This document shows positions 1-9,204 of a stretch of DNA of 64,000 bases, piece by piece (positions within the stretch are counted from its first letter, which is position 1; every line of letters starts with the position of its first letter). A program made the position numbers and the translations under genes. Origin of the DNA: Enterococcus crotali (GTDB taxonomy: Bacteria; Bacillota; Bacilli; Lactobacillales; Enterococcaceae). Location: assembly GCF_000633635.1 (NCBI RefSeq), contig NZ_AYPQ01000004.1:62086-126085 (forward strand), written 5' to 3'. The notes below the pieces were generated by a model. The model ran no database searches. It was not told the DNA's origin and saw only the letters and a list, made by a program, of their open reading frames with translations.

Positions 1-271
1 CACGAAACTGTTGATGATTGATTCTTTCATCTAATTCATTTGACTGGTCTAATAGAAATTGCTGAAAGCAGGCGCTATCTGTAACTAGTAGACGATAGCC
101 TCGACCATAAAGCGTTTTAATTTCGAATCCATGTTTTTCGCCAATTTCTTTTAGCTCCTTTATTTGTTCTCTGGCTCTTCTTTCTGATACCCTCTCTTTG
201 GTTTTTATTTCTGATAAAGTCACAATTTTAGACTCCTGAAACATCTTCAATAATCGCTTGTTCTGTTTCAT
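1..271 (-). CDS. BglG/PRD-type transcriptional regulator, N-terminal part (cut by window edge)
   Basis: Ninety codons are visible, from an ATG preceded by a strong AAGGAGGGAGA ribosome site; the gene continues off the left edge. The N-terminus is a winged helix of the HTH_11/Mga type: a helix-turn-helix over about residues 5-45, then the wing signature GRGYRLL near residue 56-62, typical of BglG/LicR-like PTS-regulated activators and antiterminators. PRD and EIIA/EIIB-like domains would be expected further on but cannot be seen. It lies downstream of efrB on the same strand, separated by a hairpin-rich repeat, so it is probably a separate transcription unit. Family by resemblance; target unknown. 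Confidence 0.6.
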   Translation of the reverse strand, partial: MKQNKRLLKMFQESKIVTLSEIKTKERVSERRAREQIKELKEIGEKHGFEIKTLYGRGYRLLVTDSACFQQFLLDQSNELDERINHQQFR

Positions 272-404
272 TGTCTCCCTCCTTAGCTCTATTTTATTCG
301 AGTTCATTCAGATAGAACAGAAGCAGTTTTGCAGTATCTTTCTGCAAAGTTAACCTAAAGTGATATCTGTCTGAATGAGTCCTCGCCAAACTCATCTCGT
401 AAAA

Positions 405-535
405 ATGAAAAAGCGAGTGGGATATAACTCTTCGAGTCATATCCCACTCACATGGAATTCAGATAAACCGTGGGATCAACAGCAGCTCTCTCTTATTTCT
501 CAGAGTTAAACGCTCCTGTCCCAACCTTATTCAAT
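405..535 (+). repeat. Family A intergenic repeat, copy A1
   Basis: The left end is a long hairpin at 415-449 (GAGTGGGATATAACTC, loop TTC, then its near complement). It is followed by a conserved block containing an AAACCGTGGG-like segment and by a right end with TTTCTCAGAGTTAAACGC and CTGTCCCAACC. The same order of blocks occurs at 8626, 30913, 38155 (inverted) and 55226 (inverted). It fills the gap between efrB and the BglG-type gene and could act as a terminator. Confidence 0.7.
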
Positions 536-541
536 TTTTAG

Positions 542-2308
542 TTACTCATAATCGCCATCTTCAGCAAATTGGCTATTATATAATTTTTCATAAAAGCCAC
601 CTTGCTCTAAAAGTTCATTATGGGTTCCCTTTTCAATGATTTCACCTTGATTCATAACCAGAATCAAATCTGCTTCACGTATCGTTGACAGACGGTGAGC
701 AATCACAAAACTGGTGCGCCCTTCCATTACTCGCTCCATTGCTTTTTGGATCAATGCTTCTAAACGAGTATCGACCGAGCTTGTCGCTTCATCTAAAATC
801 AAGATTTTCGGATCAGAAATCACAGCTCTGGCAATCGTCAATAATTGCTTTTGCCCAAGGGAAACATTGTCCCCTTCTGAATTGATTTCCATCTCATAAC
901 CGCCGGGCATCGTACGGATAAAATGATCCACATTGGCAGTCTTAGCCGCATCTACCACTTCGTAATCCGTGGCATCTAATTTACCAAAACGGATATTATC
1001 GGCAATCGTTCCTTCGTACAGCCAAGCATCTTGCAAGACCATGCCAAAAACTGAGCGTACATCACTGCGATCCATTTTCTTCGTTTCAATGCCATCGATT
1101 TTGATTGCCCCTTCATTAACATCATAAAAGCGCATCAGTAAATTGATCAGTGTCGTTTTACCAGCTCCAGTTGGACCAACGATAGCCACTGTTTGTCCTG
1201 CTTCTACAGAAAAATTCAAGTTTCTGATCAATGGTTTTGCTGGATCATAGCTAAAGCTGACATTATCGAACTGAACTGACCCTTGAATAGTATCAGGTAA
1301 CGGAATATTCTGTTCATTTAGCTCTTCTTCAGGCTCATCTAAGATTTCAAAGACACGTGTAGTCGCAGCGGAAGCACTTTGTAATGCCGCCGACAATTGT
1401 GTGATATTCCCCATCGGCTGACTGATTTGCCAAATGTATTGAATAAATGCCTGCAATTGTCCAACTACGATCGCACCAGTAATCACATAATAACTACCTA
1501 AAACTGCCATGCCAATATATGTTCCATAAGCCGTCATTTGCACAAGCGGCAACATCAAACCTGAAATAAAAGTCGCTTTAAAACCAAAGCTATTCAAGTT
1601 ATGATTGACTTTTTTAAAGCCTTGTAAGGTCTCTGATTCACGACCATACAGTTTCAACACACTAAAACCAGTCATATTTTCTTGGACATAGCCATTTAAA
1701 TTTCCTAATGCATTTTGCATCCCTTGGAAGTATTTTTGTGAAATACCCACAATCGTTTTTGAAATAAACAAGGATAAAGGAATCATTATGATCGAAATCA
1801 AGGCCATCAACCAATTGATATAAAACATCATTACGACCGCCATCACGATTCCTAAAATAGCTGAAACGATATTGATGAAACTTTGCTGCATCGCATTGCT
1901 CACAGCGTCCACATCATTCGTCACACGTGATAAAATATTTCCTTGTTGATTTTTATCAAAATAAGAAACGGGCAGACGATTGATTTTTTCATCGATATCA
2001 CGACGTAAATCACGCATTGAATGTTGAACAACACCTGCCATTAGATAGCCTGACAAAAATTGTGCGCCACAATAACCTAGTCCAACTATCAAAATCCAAA
2101 TGAGGCATTGAATGATGTATGAATAGTTCAAGCCTGTTCCTTCAGCAATATTTTTACTGATTTCAGTGATTGGCAACCCTGATACATACGGCATCGCTGC
2201 ATTAAAAGCTACAGTCAAAATAGTAAAAATGATCACTAAAATAAACGTCCCTTTATAAGGATTGATATATCTGCCTAAACGTCTAATAGAAGAGAGTGCG
2301 TTTTTCAT
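542..2308 (-). CDS. efrB: Heterodimeric ABC multidrug exporter subunit EfrB
   Basis: This 588-residue half-transporter has an N-terminal six-helix exporter domain (about 15-320) and a C-terminal ATPase domain (about 345-580). The ATPase shows Walker A GPTGAGKTTL, a Walker B ending in LILDEAT with the catalytic Glu present, and a degenerate signature NVSLGQKQ in place of LSGGQ. Its start overlaps the stop of the upstream partner by ATGA, so the two are translationally coupled. The pair matches enterococcal EfrAB (EF2919/EF2920 in E. faecalis by my recollection), which exports fluoroquinolones, macrolides and dyes. The gene name rests on family resemblance and local gene order. Confidence 0.8.
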   Translation of the reverse strand: MKNALSSIRRLGRYINPYKGTFILVIIFTILTVAFNAAMPYVSGLPITEISKNIAEGTGLNYSYIIQCLIWILIVGLGYCGAQFLSGYLMAGVVQHSMRDLRRDIDEKINRLPVSYFDKNQQGNILSRVTNDVDAVSNAMQQSFINIVSAILGIVMAVVMMFYINWLMALISIIMIPLSLFISKTIVGISQKYFQGMQNALGNLNGYVQENMTGFSVLKLYGRESETLQGFKKVNHNLNSFGFKATFISGLMLPLVQMTAYGTYIGMAVLGSYYVITGAIVVGQLQAFIQYIWQISQPMGNITQLSAALQSASAATTRVFEILDEPEEELNEQNIPLPDTIQGSVQFDNVSFSYDPAKPLIRNLNFSVEAGQTVAIVGPTGAGKTTLINLLMRFYDVNEGAIKIDGIETKKMDRSDVRSVFGMVLQDAWLYEGTIADNIRFGKLDATDYEVVDAAKTANVDHFIRTMPGGYEMEINSEGDNVSLGQKQLLTIARAVISDPKILILDEATSSVDTRLEALIQKAMERVMEGRTSFVIAHRLSTIREADLILVMNQGEIIEKGTHNELLEQGGFYEKLYNSQFAEDGDYE

Positions 2309-4035
2309 GCTAATTCCTCCTCTGACAATTGAGAAGCAGCAATATCATAATAGATAGGGCAATTCTCAAGTAATTCACGATGGGTACCGATGCCAACGAC
2401 ATCCCCTTCATTTAAAACAACGATCTTATCTGCATGCATGATCGTTCCAACTCGTTGTGCGACGATCAAAACAGTTGATTCCGTTGTTTCTTTTTTCAAA
2501 CGAGCTCTTAAATTCGCATCCGTTTGATAATCTAGTGCTGAGAAACTATCATCAAAGATATAAACTTCTGGACGGCGAATGACTGCTCTTGCAATCGCCA
2601 AGCGTTGTTTTTGCCCTCCTGAGAAGTTTGCTCCGCCTTCTGAAAGAAGTTCATCGTATCCGTCAGGCTTTTGCGAGATAAACTCTGTCGCTTGGGCAAT
2701 ATCTGCGGCTAATTCCATTTCTTCGATCGTTGCATCTTCTTTACCGTACCGCATATTTTCTGCGATCGTTCCAGTAAATAACAAGGCTTTTTGCGGAATA
2801 TAGCCGATTTTATTACGTAACGCACTTAATTTATACTCACGCACATCGACCCCATCAAGCAATACTTCGCCTTCTGAAACATCATAAAAACGTGGAATCA
2901 ATTGGATCAACGTTGATTTTCCACTTCCAGTACTACCGATAAATGCAACGGTTTCGCCTGGTGAAGCTGTAAAGCTAACATTACGAATCACTGGACTTTC
3001 AGAATGTCCTGGATAAGCAAATGTTACGTTTTTAAATTCTAAGTAGCCTTTTGTTTTAGTCTCAGTGATACCTGTTTCATTTTCACGAATCACAGGCTCC
3101 ATATCAAAAGCTTCTTGGATTCGGCGAGCAGAAACTGCTGCACGAGGATACATCATAAAGACACTTGCAAATAGCATAAATGAAAATAGTGCATGGAAAA
3201 TATATTCAATAAATGCAATCAAGTCACCAACTAATAAACTGCCTTGATCGATCTGAAGTGCACCATTCCAAATAATCAACACCATTACGATATTAAATAA
3301 AAAGAAGAATCCCGGTTGTGCTGCTGCCATCAAACGAAAGAGGCTCTTAGAGCTTTTCGTATAGTCTTCATTGACTTTGCTAAAACGGCTTTCCTCAAAT
3401 TTTTCATTAACAAAGGCCCGGATCACTCGCAGTCCTGAAAGATTTTCTCTTAGAATACCATTAATTCCGTCTAAGTTTTTTTGTTGTTTATTCGATAAAG
3501 GTTCGGATATTTTCGCAATCAATACCACGGCTGCTAGTAGAAACGGCAAGGCTCCCAATACGAACCAGCCTAAAGATGGACTTGTTCGCATCACCATGTA
3601 CAAACTAACAAAAAACATCATTGGTGTCATAAAACCGATACGCAAAATATTCCCCATAAACAACATGATTTGATACGCATCATTTGTCGTTCTAGTAATC
3701 AGCGAAGATACACCTATTGTTTCATATTCACGATGGGAAAAAGTCTGTACTTTTTCAAATAGATCATCTCGAATATCACGGACAATATTTGTTGTCATTC
3801 GTGCGCCAAAATACCCCAACATAATATTCATCGCCACACCAACAACTGTGATTCCGATCATCAACAAGCCTTGCTGTTTAACATAAGCATAGTCATTATT
3901 TTTGATCCCCACATCGATCATTCGTGCTAAAATTGTTGGTAATCCTAGTTCTATCAATATAAATCCAAAAACACAAATGAAATCTAAAAACAATAATTTC
4001 TTATATCTCATTGTGTAACGCCACATCAATTTCAA
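2305..4035 (-). CDS. efrA: Heterodimeric ABC multidrug exporter subunit EfrA
   Basis: This 576-residue half-transporter has six membrane helices (about 15-310) and a C-terminal ATPase with Walker A GSTGSGKSTL and a canonical signature NFSGGQKQRLAIARA. Walker B reads VYIFDDSFSALD, with Asp where the catalytic Glu normally sits. This is the pattern of the degenerate ATP site in heterodimeric exporters, and it complements the odd signature motif of its partner. The start is a TTG eight bases after AGGAG; the ATG three codons later is too far from the ribosome site. It is the first gene of a two-gene operon with efrB. Confidence 0.8.
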   Translation of the reverse strand: MKLMWRYTMRYKKLLFLDFICVFGFILIELGLPTILARMIDVGIKNNDYAYVKQQGLLMIGITVVGVAMNIMLGYFGARMTTNIVRDIRDDLFEKVQTFSHREYETIGVSSLITRTTNDAYQIMLFMGNILRIGFMTPMMFFVSLYMVMRTSPSLGWFVLGALPFLLAAVVLIAKISEPLSNKQQKNLDGINGILRENLSGLRVIRAFVNEKFEESRFSKVNEDYTKSSKSLFRLMAAAQPGFFFLFNIVMVLIIWNGALQIDQGSLLVGDLIAFIEYIFHALFSFMLFASVFMMYPRAAVSARRIQEAFDMEPVIRENETGITETKTKGYLEFKNVTFAYPGHSESPVIRNVSFTASPGETVAFIGSTGSGKSTLIQLIPRFYDVSEGEVLLDGVDVREYKLSALRNKIGYIPQKALLFTGTIAENMRYGKEDATIEEMELAADIAQATEFISQKPDGYDELLSEGGANFSGGQKQRLAIARAVIRRPEVYIFDDSFSALDYQTDANLRARLKKETTESTVLIVAQRVGTIMHADKIVVLNEGDVVGIGTHRELLENCPIYYDIAASQLSEEELA

Positions 4036-4073
4036 TCAATCATCTCCTATTCCAATTTTGATCCAGTGCTTCC

Positions 4074-4103
4074 ACTATAGCATAAAACTAATAGTCAGGT
4101 AAA
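4074..4103 (-). promoter_or_regulatory. Probable efrAB promoter
   Basis: On the minus strand TTTACC is followed after 18 bases by TATAGT, about 40 bases before the efrA start. It is found by eye only; the -35 match is partial. Confidence 0.45.
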
Positions 4104-4164
4104 TTATATTTGAATGAAAAGCCCAGTCTTTTTTATTGAATAATAAACGGGACCATTTTGACTA

Positions 4165-4173
4165 TGTTATAAT
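4165..4173 (+). promoter_or_regulatory. Extended -10 promoter for the DUF454 gene
   Basis: TGT followed directly by a perfect TATAAT forms an extended -10 element about 55 bases before the start codon. No good -35 is visible, which is common for extended -10 promoters. Confidence 0.4.
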
Positions 4174-4228
4174 AGTAGCTACTTTAATTTTTTTACTAAA
4201 ATAAAATGAAGGTGATGGGATTTAATCA

Positions 4229-4621
4229 ATGAAAAAAATACTCTATATTTCTTTGGGTTGTCTTACGTTTGTGTTGGGAACTTTGGGGATTTTCCTGCCG
4301 ATTTTGCCCACAACGATTTTTTATATTTTAACGGCATTTTTCTGGATGCGTAGCTCTGATTATCTATATACAAAATTTATTGGCTCTACTTATTATCAAA
4401 GATACATTCAAGCATCGATCATAGAAAAAAAGATCACGCCGTTTGGCCGCATAAAATTATTTACAACGCTATTTATCGTTTTTGCCATCCCCTGTGTGAT
4501 TGTCCGAAATCCATTCATGACAACTACTTTGACCATTGTTTACTTAGTTCATTTAGTTGCCTTAAATTTGTATTTCAATAAAAAGAATATTCCCCCCTTA
4601 AAAGACCCCGATGAATCGTAA
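4229..4621 (+). CDS. YbaN/DUF454 family small membrane protein
   Basis: The 130-residue protein has a first hydrophobic segment at about 5-40 with the family signature GIFLPILPTTIF, a conserved WMRSSDYLY stretch, and two further membrane helices at about 77-112. This is the layout of the DUF454 (YbaN) family of cytoplasmic-membrane proteins, whose function is not established. An AAGGTGATGGG ribosome site precedes the ATG. It stands alone between divergently transcribed efrAB and the rpoY-rnjA operon. Confidence 0.75.
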   Translation: MKKILYISLGCLTFVLGTLGIFLPILPTTIFYILTAFFWMRSSDYLYTKFIGSTYYQRYIQASIIEKKITPFGRIKLFTTLFIVFAIPCVIVRNPFMTTTLTIVYLVHLVALNLYFNKKNIPPLKDPDES

Positions 4622-4810
4622 GTTTTTCTTTAAAGCCTTAAGTCTGTTTCTATACTTATTTGCCTTTTTGTGATAAAATACGATTAATTGTTGTACAACA
4701 CAACACGAGGGACGGTTGAAAAAAGTACAGTTTCCATAAAACCAGTAAAATGAAGCAAAGTCTAGGCTTCATGTCATCATCAACTGATGTTTTTGATGCC
4801 AATTGTTTTT

Positions 4811-4828
4811 AAGGTGGGCAACCACCTC
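4811..4828 (+). promoter_or_regulatory. GNRA-capped hairpin in the rpoY-rnjA leader
   Basis: AGGTGG and CCACCT enclose a GCAA tetraloop, about 80 bases before rpoY. AACACAACA near 4695 can also pair with TGTTGTGTT near 4835, giving a larger fold around this hairpin. There is no T-run tight against the stem, so it is not a clear terminator. Confidence 0.35.
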
Positions 4829-4909
4829 ATTTTGTTGTGTTCAAATTTACAGTAAAACAATCTATAAAATAAATAATTAACTGCTCAGGCAGATAAAGGA
4901 GAAAAGACT

Positions 4910-5122
4910 ATGATTTATAAAGTTTATTATCAAGAAACAAAAACAAGAAACCCAAAAAGAGAAGATACAAAATCTATTTACGTTGAGGCTGAAGACGATG
5001 TTATCGTGCGCCAACAAGTAGAAGAAAATACCCCATACAACATTGAATACATCCAAGCACTTGATGAAAATCATTTGGCTTATGAACAAGAGCATGCGGA
5101 ATTCTCTTTAACGGAGTTTTAA
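4910..5122 (+). CDS. rpoY: RNA polymerase epsilon subunit RpoY
   Basis: This 70-residue acidic protein begins MIYKVYYQE and matches the DUF1447/YkzG family, the small epsilon subunit of Firmicute RNA polymerase. In this phylum the gene characteristically sits immediately upstream of the RNase J1 gene, as here, where one base separates its stop from the rnjA ATG. An AAAGGAGAAAAG ribosome site precedes the start. The two genes are surely co-transcribed and probably translationally coupled, since the rnjA ribosome site (ACGGAG) lies inside the end of rpoY. Confidence 0.9.
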   Translation: MIYKVYYQETKTRNPKREDTKSIYVEAEDDVIVRQQVEENTPYNIEYIQALDENHLAYEQEHAEFSLTEF

Positions 5123-5123
5123 T

Positions 5124-6794
5124 ATGAAAGTAAATATTAAAAATAATGAAACCGGCGTTTTTGCGATAGGTGGTTTGGGTGAGATCGGGAAAAACACTTA
5201 TGGGGTTCAATTCCAAGATGAGATCATTATTATTGATGCTGGAATCAAGTTTCCAGAAGATGATTTGCTTGGAATCGACTACGTTATTCCAGATTATAGC
5301 TACATCGTTCAAAATCTACACAAAGTCAAAGCGTTAGTTATCACTCACGGACACGAAGATCACATCGGTGGTGTCCCGTATTTATTGCGTCAAGCAAATA
5401 TACCGATCTACGCTGGTCCCTTAGCTTTAGCCTTGATTACGAATAAATTGGATGAACATGGTTTATTACGTGACGCTGAGTTGCATGAGATCAATGAAGA
5501 TACAGTGATTCGTTTCCGTAAAACAGCTATTAGCTTTTTCAGAACGACTCATAGTATTCCTGACGCTTTGGGTGTCGTTGTTAAAACACCGTCAGGAAAT
5601 ATCGTTGCAACAGGGGATTTCAAGTTTGACTTTACCCCAGTTGGTGAACCTGCAAACTTACACCGCATGGCAAAATTGGGAGAAGAAGGCGTGTTATGTC
5701 TCCTTTCTGATAGTACAAATGCGGAAATCCCAACCTTTACTAAATCAGAAAAAACAATTGGCTCTTCCATTCTAAAGATTTTTGAAAAAATCGAAGGAAG
5801 AATCATCTTTGCCAGTTTTGCTTCAAATATTTTCCGTCTCCAACAAGCTGCGGATGCTGCAGTTGCAACAGGACGTAAAATAGCAGTATTTGGTCGTAGT
5901 ATGGAGAATGCGATTGTTAATGGCGAACACTTAGGCTATATCAATGTGCCAAAAGGAACATTTGTGGATGCCAGTGAGCTGAATCAACTACCTGCTGGGG
6001 AAACAATGATTTTATGTACAGGATCCCAAGGTGAACCAATGGCAGCCTTAAGCCGGATTGCTAATGGTACTCACCGTCAGATTTCAGTACAACCTGGTGA
6101 TACAGTGATCTTTTCAAGTTCACCGATTCCTGGAAATACAACAAGTGTCAATCGTCTGATCAACTTGCTTTCTGAAGCTGGAGCTGAAGTTATTCATGGA
6201 AAGATCAATAATATCCATACTTCAGGTCATGGTGGTCAAGAAGAACAAAAATTAATGCTAAGTTTAATGAAACCTAAGTATTTTGTCCCTGTACATGGCG
6301 AATTTAGAATGTTAAAAATCCATGCATCGTTAGCTCAGGATGTTGGTGTTCCTGCAGATAATTGTTTCATCATGGAAAATGGGGATGTTTTAGCTTTAAC
6401 AGCTAATGAAGCTCGAATCGCTGGACATTTCAATGCCAATGATGTTTACGTAGATGGTAACGGTGTCGGTGATATCGGTAATGTCGTGTTACGCGACCGC
6501 CGTATTCTTTCAGAAGAAGGCTTAGTTTTAGCTGTTGCAACAGTCGATATTAAAAATAAAGAAATTTTAGCTGGCCCAGATATTTTATCTCGAGGTTTTG
6601 TCTACATGAGAGAATCAGGTGAAATGATCCATGAAGGACAGCGCGTATTGTTTAATGCGATCCGTGAAGCACTCCGTGATGAAAACTGTACAGAAGCTAA
6701 ATTGTGCGATGCGATTTCTGCTGCGTTACAACCATTCTTATTTGAAAAGACAGAACGTCATCCGATGATTTTACCAATGATCATGACTTCATAA
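5124..6794 (+). CDS. rnjA: Ribonuclease J1
   Basis: This 556-residue metallo-beta-lactamase/beta-CASP ribonuclease acts in mRNA decay and RNA maturation as a 5'-3' exonuclease and endonuclease. The zinc motif HGHEDHIGG starts at residue 75. A second metal ligand region (SDSTNAE), the beta-CASP segment and the motif [10 protein letters not shown] near residue 390 are present. Length and order are as expected for RNase J1. It is the second gene of the rpoY-rnjA operon, whose leader carries inverted repeats that could control both genes. J1 rather than J2 is assigned because of the rpoY linkage. Confidence 0.92.
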   Translation: MKVNIKNNETGVFAIGGLGEIGKNTYGVQFQDEIIIIDAGIKFPEDDLLGIDYVIPDYSYIVQNLHKVKALVITHGHEDHIGGVPYLLRQANIPIYAGPLALALITNKLDEHGLLRDAELHEINEDTVIRFRKTAISFFRTTHSIPDALGVVVKTPSGNIVATGDFKFDFTPVGEPANLHRMAKLGEEGVLCLLSDSTNAEIPTFTKSEKTIGSSILKIFEKIEGRIIFASFASNIFRLQQAADAAVATGRKIAVFGRSMENAIVNGEHLGYINVPKGTFVDASELNQLPAGETMILCTGSQGEPMAALSRIANGTHRQISVQPGDTVIFSSSPIPGNTTSVNRLINLLSEAGAEVIHGKINNIHTSGHGGQEEQKLMLSLMKPKYFVPVHGEFRMLKIHASLAQDVGVPADNCFIMENGDVLALTANEARIAGHFNANDVYVDGNGVGDIGNVVLRDRRILSEEGLVLAVATVDIKNKEILAGPDILSRGFVYMRESGEMIHEGQRVLFNAIREALRDENCTEAKLCDAISAALQPFLFEKTERHPMILPMIMTS

Positions 6795-6804
6795 TTTCAA
6801 AGCG

Positions 6805-6870
6805 AAAGAAGCAAAGAAACTAGAACTTAACTCTGCGAGTTATTTCCTAGTCTCCTTGCTTCTTTTTTTA
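6805..6870. terminator. Bidirectional terminator between rnjA and the glycosyltransferase gene
   Basis: AAGAAGCAAAGAAACTAG and its imperfect complement CTAGTCTCCTTGCTTCTTT form a long stem, with a T-run on the plus side and an A-run in front for the minus strand. The 3' end of the convergent glycosyltransferase gene lies inside the stem. Confidence 0.75.
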
Positions 6871-8084
6871 CTAAAATCATCGATAAAATGCATCAGCTCT
6901 TTGGCAGCTAATAAACTTCCTTCAATAGGTTGAAGCTCTTGCTGCAGCTTTTTAGCTTGTTGCTCATACGTTGACTCTTCTAAAAGCTCTTGTAGCTTAA
7001 TTCTAAATAAGAGACGATTTTTCAGCTTATTTTTCTTTATTTGGATCGCAGTTCCATATTTAACACAGCAGTTGATATTATATTCTTGTTCTTTTTGCAA
7101 GCCGATACCAATAAATGGTTTTCCAGCAAGACACGCCGTTTGAATAGTACCTTCGCCACCATGAAGAACACAGGCCGTCACTTTATTCTGAACTTCTGTT
7201 GCAGGCAACCAATCAAAGAGATAAATGTTCTTTGGAAGTTGTTTTATTTGTTCTTCGGTTAAGTAACTTTTCATTGGGGTGATTACGTCAACCGCTAATC
7301 CATCAAAATTTTGTAATAAATCAAAAATGAGCTGGCGATTGGCTGAACTGCCCATACTGCAATAAATAAGTGGTTTTGTACTTGTTTCTAGTAAGTGCTG
7401 TAAGGCCTGAGGTATTTCTTCATTCAAATTTGCAAAAATGGGGCCTACATAAGCACTATCCTTTGGTAAAACGGGATTTTTTGTTAATCGTTCCGGAGTT
7501 GTAATGCAATTTAAATCAGCCGCCATCGCATCGATCGTACATTCAAATTGATTCTTCACTCCAAACTCTTTTATCAGCTTTTTGATGTCTTTTGGGAGCC
7601 ATTTTAAATTTAACAAAAGAAATTTCACTAGCTTTTTTACATATGGATTTGATTCTTCCATAAAGAGTGGGCCTTCTATATGGGCTCGGCTATAAGCATA
7701 AGGTTTAACATAAATCAGCGGAATTTTCTTTACACGAGCACTGATCAGTAAACTGATCGTAGAGCCGATAATGATTCCATCAGGAGCAAGTTTTTCGATC
7801 AATTGTAATTCATTTTCGATTCTCTGCTTCAACATATCATAAGTAAATGGTATTTTAACGGTTCTCATTTGATCAAATTTCATAATATTTTGGATATCTA
7901 TTTCTGTTAAATGAGGGGTTAAATAGTTAAATTCAAACCCTTCTTTTTCAATAAAAGAAGCAAATTTTCGGCTATATCCCATAAAAATACAGGTTGCTTG
8001 AGACTGACAAGCTTTCGCCACTTCAATCATTCTAGTTGTTTCTGCCAAATTAAAGGTTTCTGGCGCAAATAATAATGTCTTCAT
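6840..8084 (-). CDS. UDP-glycosyltransferase, GT1/MGT family
   Basis: This 414-residue GT-B-type glycosyltransferase resembles the macrolide and antibiotic glycosyltransferases. The C-terminal nucleotide-sugar binding region carries VLHGGEGTIQTACLAGKPF (about 305-325), the GT1 signature with its His, and the C-terminal half begins with the usual PLIYCSMGSS strand near residue 240. The start overlaps the MerR-type gene stop by ATGA, so both are one operon under the MerR-type promoter. The substrate cannot be told; inactivation of a macrolide or modification of a lipid are the options known in the family. Confidence 0.75.
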   Translation of the reverse strand: MKTLLFAPETFNLAETTRMIEVAKACQSQATCIFMGYSRKFASFIEKEGFEFNYLTPHLTEIDIQNIMKFDQMRTVKIPFTYDMLKQRIENELQLIEKLAPDGIIIGSTISLLISARVKKIPLIYVKPYAYSRAHIEGPLFMEESNPYVKKLVKFLLLNLKWLPKDIKKLIKEFGVKNQFECTIDAMAADLNCITTPERLTKNPVLPKDSAYVGPIFANLNEEIPQALQHLLETSTKPLIYCSMGSSANRQLIFDLLQNFDGLAVDVITPMKSYLTEEQIKQLPKNIYLFDWLPATEVQNKVTACVLHGGEGTIQTACLAGKPFIGIGLQKEQEYNINCCVKYGTAIQIKKNKLKNRLLFRIKLQELLEESTYEQQAKKLQQELQPIEGSLLAAKELMHFIDDFSKKRSKETRK

Positions 8085-8518
8085 TCGTTGATCGTTCCAT
8101 TCTCTGAAATCATATGATAGATCTCTTCAATATACCGATCGATTTCATTTTCTTTTTCAAGATTGAGATCGTTGATTTCTGGAATTTTTTCAAACAATGA
8201 TAACATTTGCTTGTAGTAGTCGATTTTAGCTTGAAAGACCTTTTTCTTAGACTCTATGAGGAGCTCCGTCTTTTCTCTACAGCTAGCTGTGGTTTCTGTT
8301 CCTATCATCTTTAAAACCAACTGCGTTTCTTCAAGATTAAACTCACCATATTTCATGACTACTATGTACTTGATCATTATAAGATCCAGCTCTTTGTAAA
8401 TGCGGTAGCCATTTTCTTTTCTGGTTGGTTTTAGCAAATCAACTTTATCGTAATATCTTAAGGTTGATTTTGGAATATTAAGAATTGCAGCTGCTTGTTG
8501 GACCGTTTTTCCTGTCAT
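8081..8518 (-). CDS. MerR family transcriptional regulator
   Basis: The 145-residue protein has an N-terminal MerR winged helix: helix-turn-helix QQAAAILNIPKSTLRYYDKV at about 7-26, then a wing with NGYRIYKELDLIMI. A coiled-coil dimerisation helix follows at about 80-115 and a short C-terminus that would form the effector pocket. It is the first gene of an operon with the glycosyltransferase and has a GGAGGAATACA ribosome site. The promoter shows the long spacer and central palindrome of MerR-controlled promoters, so autoregulated induction by a small molecule is likely. Confidence 0.85.
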   Translation of the reverse strand: MTGKTVQQAAAILNIPKSTLRYYDKVDLLKPTRKENGYRIYKELDLIMIKYIVVMKYGEFNLEETQLVLKMIGTETTASCREKTELLIESKKKVFQAKIDYYKQMLSLFEKIPEINDLNLEKENEIDRYIEEIYHMISENGTINE

Positions 8519-8544
8519 TGTATTCCTCCAGTTTCTTTTGTTGT

Positions 8545-8575
8545 ACTATAACATGAAACCTAACTTTCATGTCAA
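8545..8575 (-). promoter_or_regulatory. MerR-type promoter with 19-bp spacer and palindromic operator
   Basis: On the minus strand TTGACA and TATAGT are separated by 19 bases. A perfect dyad, ACATGAAA and TTTCATGT with six bases between (8551-8572), fills the spacer. This is the classical arrangement for activation by MerR-family DNA distortion. Confidence 0.8.
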
Positions 8576-8625
8576 TATGAAAAAGAAGTTGTGAGAAAAG
8601 TAGTTTAGGCTTGAGTAATTAAACC

Positions 8626-8726
8626 AAAAATGAGTGGGACGTGACTCTTCAAGTCATGTCCCACTCACGTGGACTCCGGATAAACGGTGGGAGCAAAAGC
8701 AATCCTTTCGGAAATATACTGTCGCT
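8626..8726 (+). repeat. Family A intergenic repeat, copy A2 (lacks its right end)
   Basis: The left hairpin at 8631-8667 (TGAGTGGGAC ... GTCCCACTCA) is followed by GGATAAACGGTGGGAGCAAA and a CTTTCGGAAAT block, as in the other copies. The right-hand part seen in A1 and A3 is absent; the uspA 3' end follows directly. Confidence 0.7.
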
Positions 8727-9176
8727 CTACACTACATTATTAACTACCAAAACATTCGCTTTTGTATGGTTAACAACATAAGAGGTCGTTGATCCTACCA
8801 TTAATCGCTCAAAGCCATTCAAGCCTGTTCTACCGATTACGATTAAATCAATTGGTTCTTTTGATTCTGTGAAATCTGAAATCAGTGTTTTAGGATAGCC
8901 GTACATAACATAAGTAAATACATTAGCTATTCCTTGTTCCAATGCCTTTGTTTCACGTTTTTTCATTTCTTCTTCTTCTCTTGAACGAAGATCTTCCATC
9001 AATGTTCCCATCGACATCGTCAGTTCACCAAAGTAATTGCCCATCTCTTCAATGACAGATAATATATGCAAAGTAGCACCGTTTCGTTTAGCAATTTTTA
9101 TTGCTTCTTGAAAAGCATTTTCTGACTGATCAGAGCCATCTACTGCGACTAAGATATTCTTGTATGATTCTCCCAT
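8727..9176 (-). CDS. Universal stress protein, UspA family
   Basis: The gene encodes a 149-residue single-domain Usp. It starts MGESYKNILVAVDGSDQSE, with the first strand and the ATP-contacting VDGS motif. The C-terminus has the nucleotide-binding loop GRTGLNGFERLMVGSTTSY (G-2x-G-9x-G-S/T type), so it is probably an ATP-binding Usp. An in-frame upstream ATG at 9233 exists, but the AGGAGG site at about 9186 fits only the 9176 start. Promoter at 9205-9233; stands alone. Confidence 0.88.
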   Translation of the reverse strand: MGESYKNILVAVDGSDQSENAFQEAIKIAKRNGATLHILSVIEEMGNYFGELTMSMGTLMEDLRSREEEEMKKRETKALEQGIANVFTYVMYGYPKTLISDFTESKEPIDLIVIGRTGLNGFERLMVGSTTSYVVNHTKANVLVVNNVV

Positions 9177-9204
9177 GATAAAAACCTCCTTCTTTGATAG
9201 TTCT

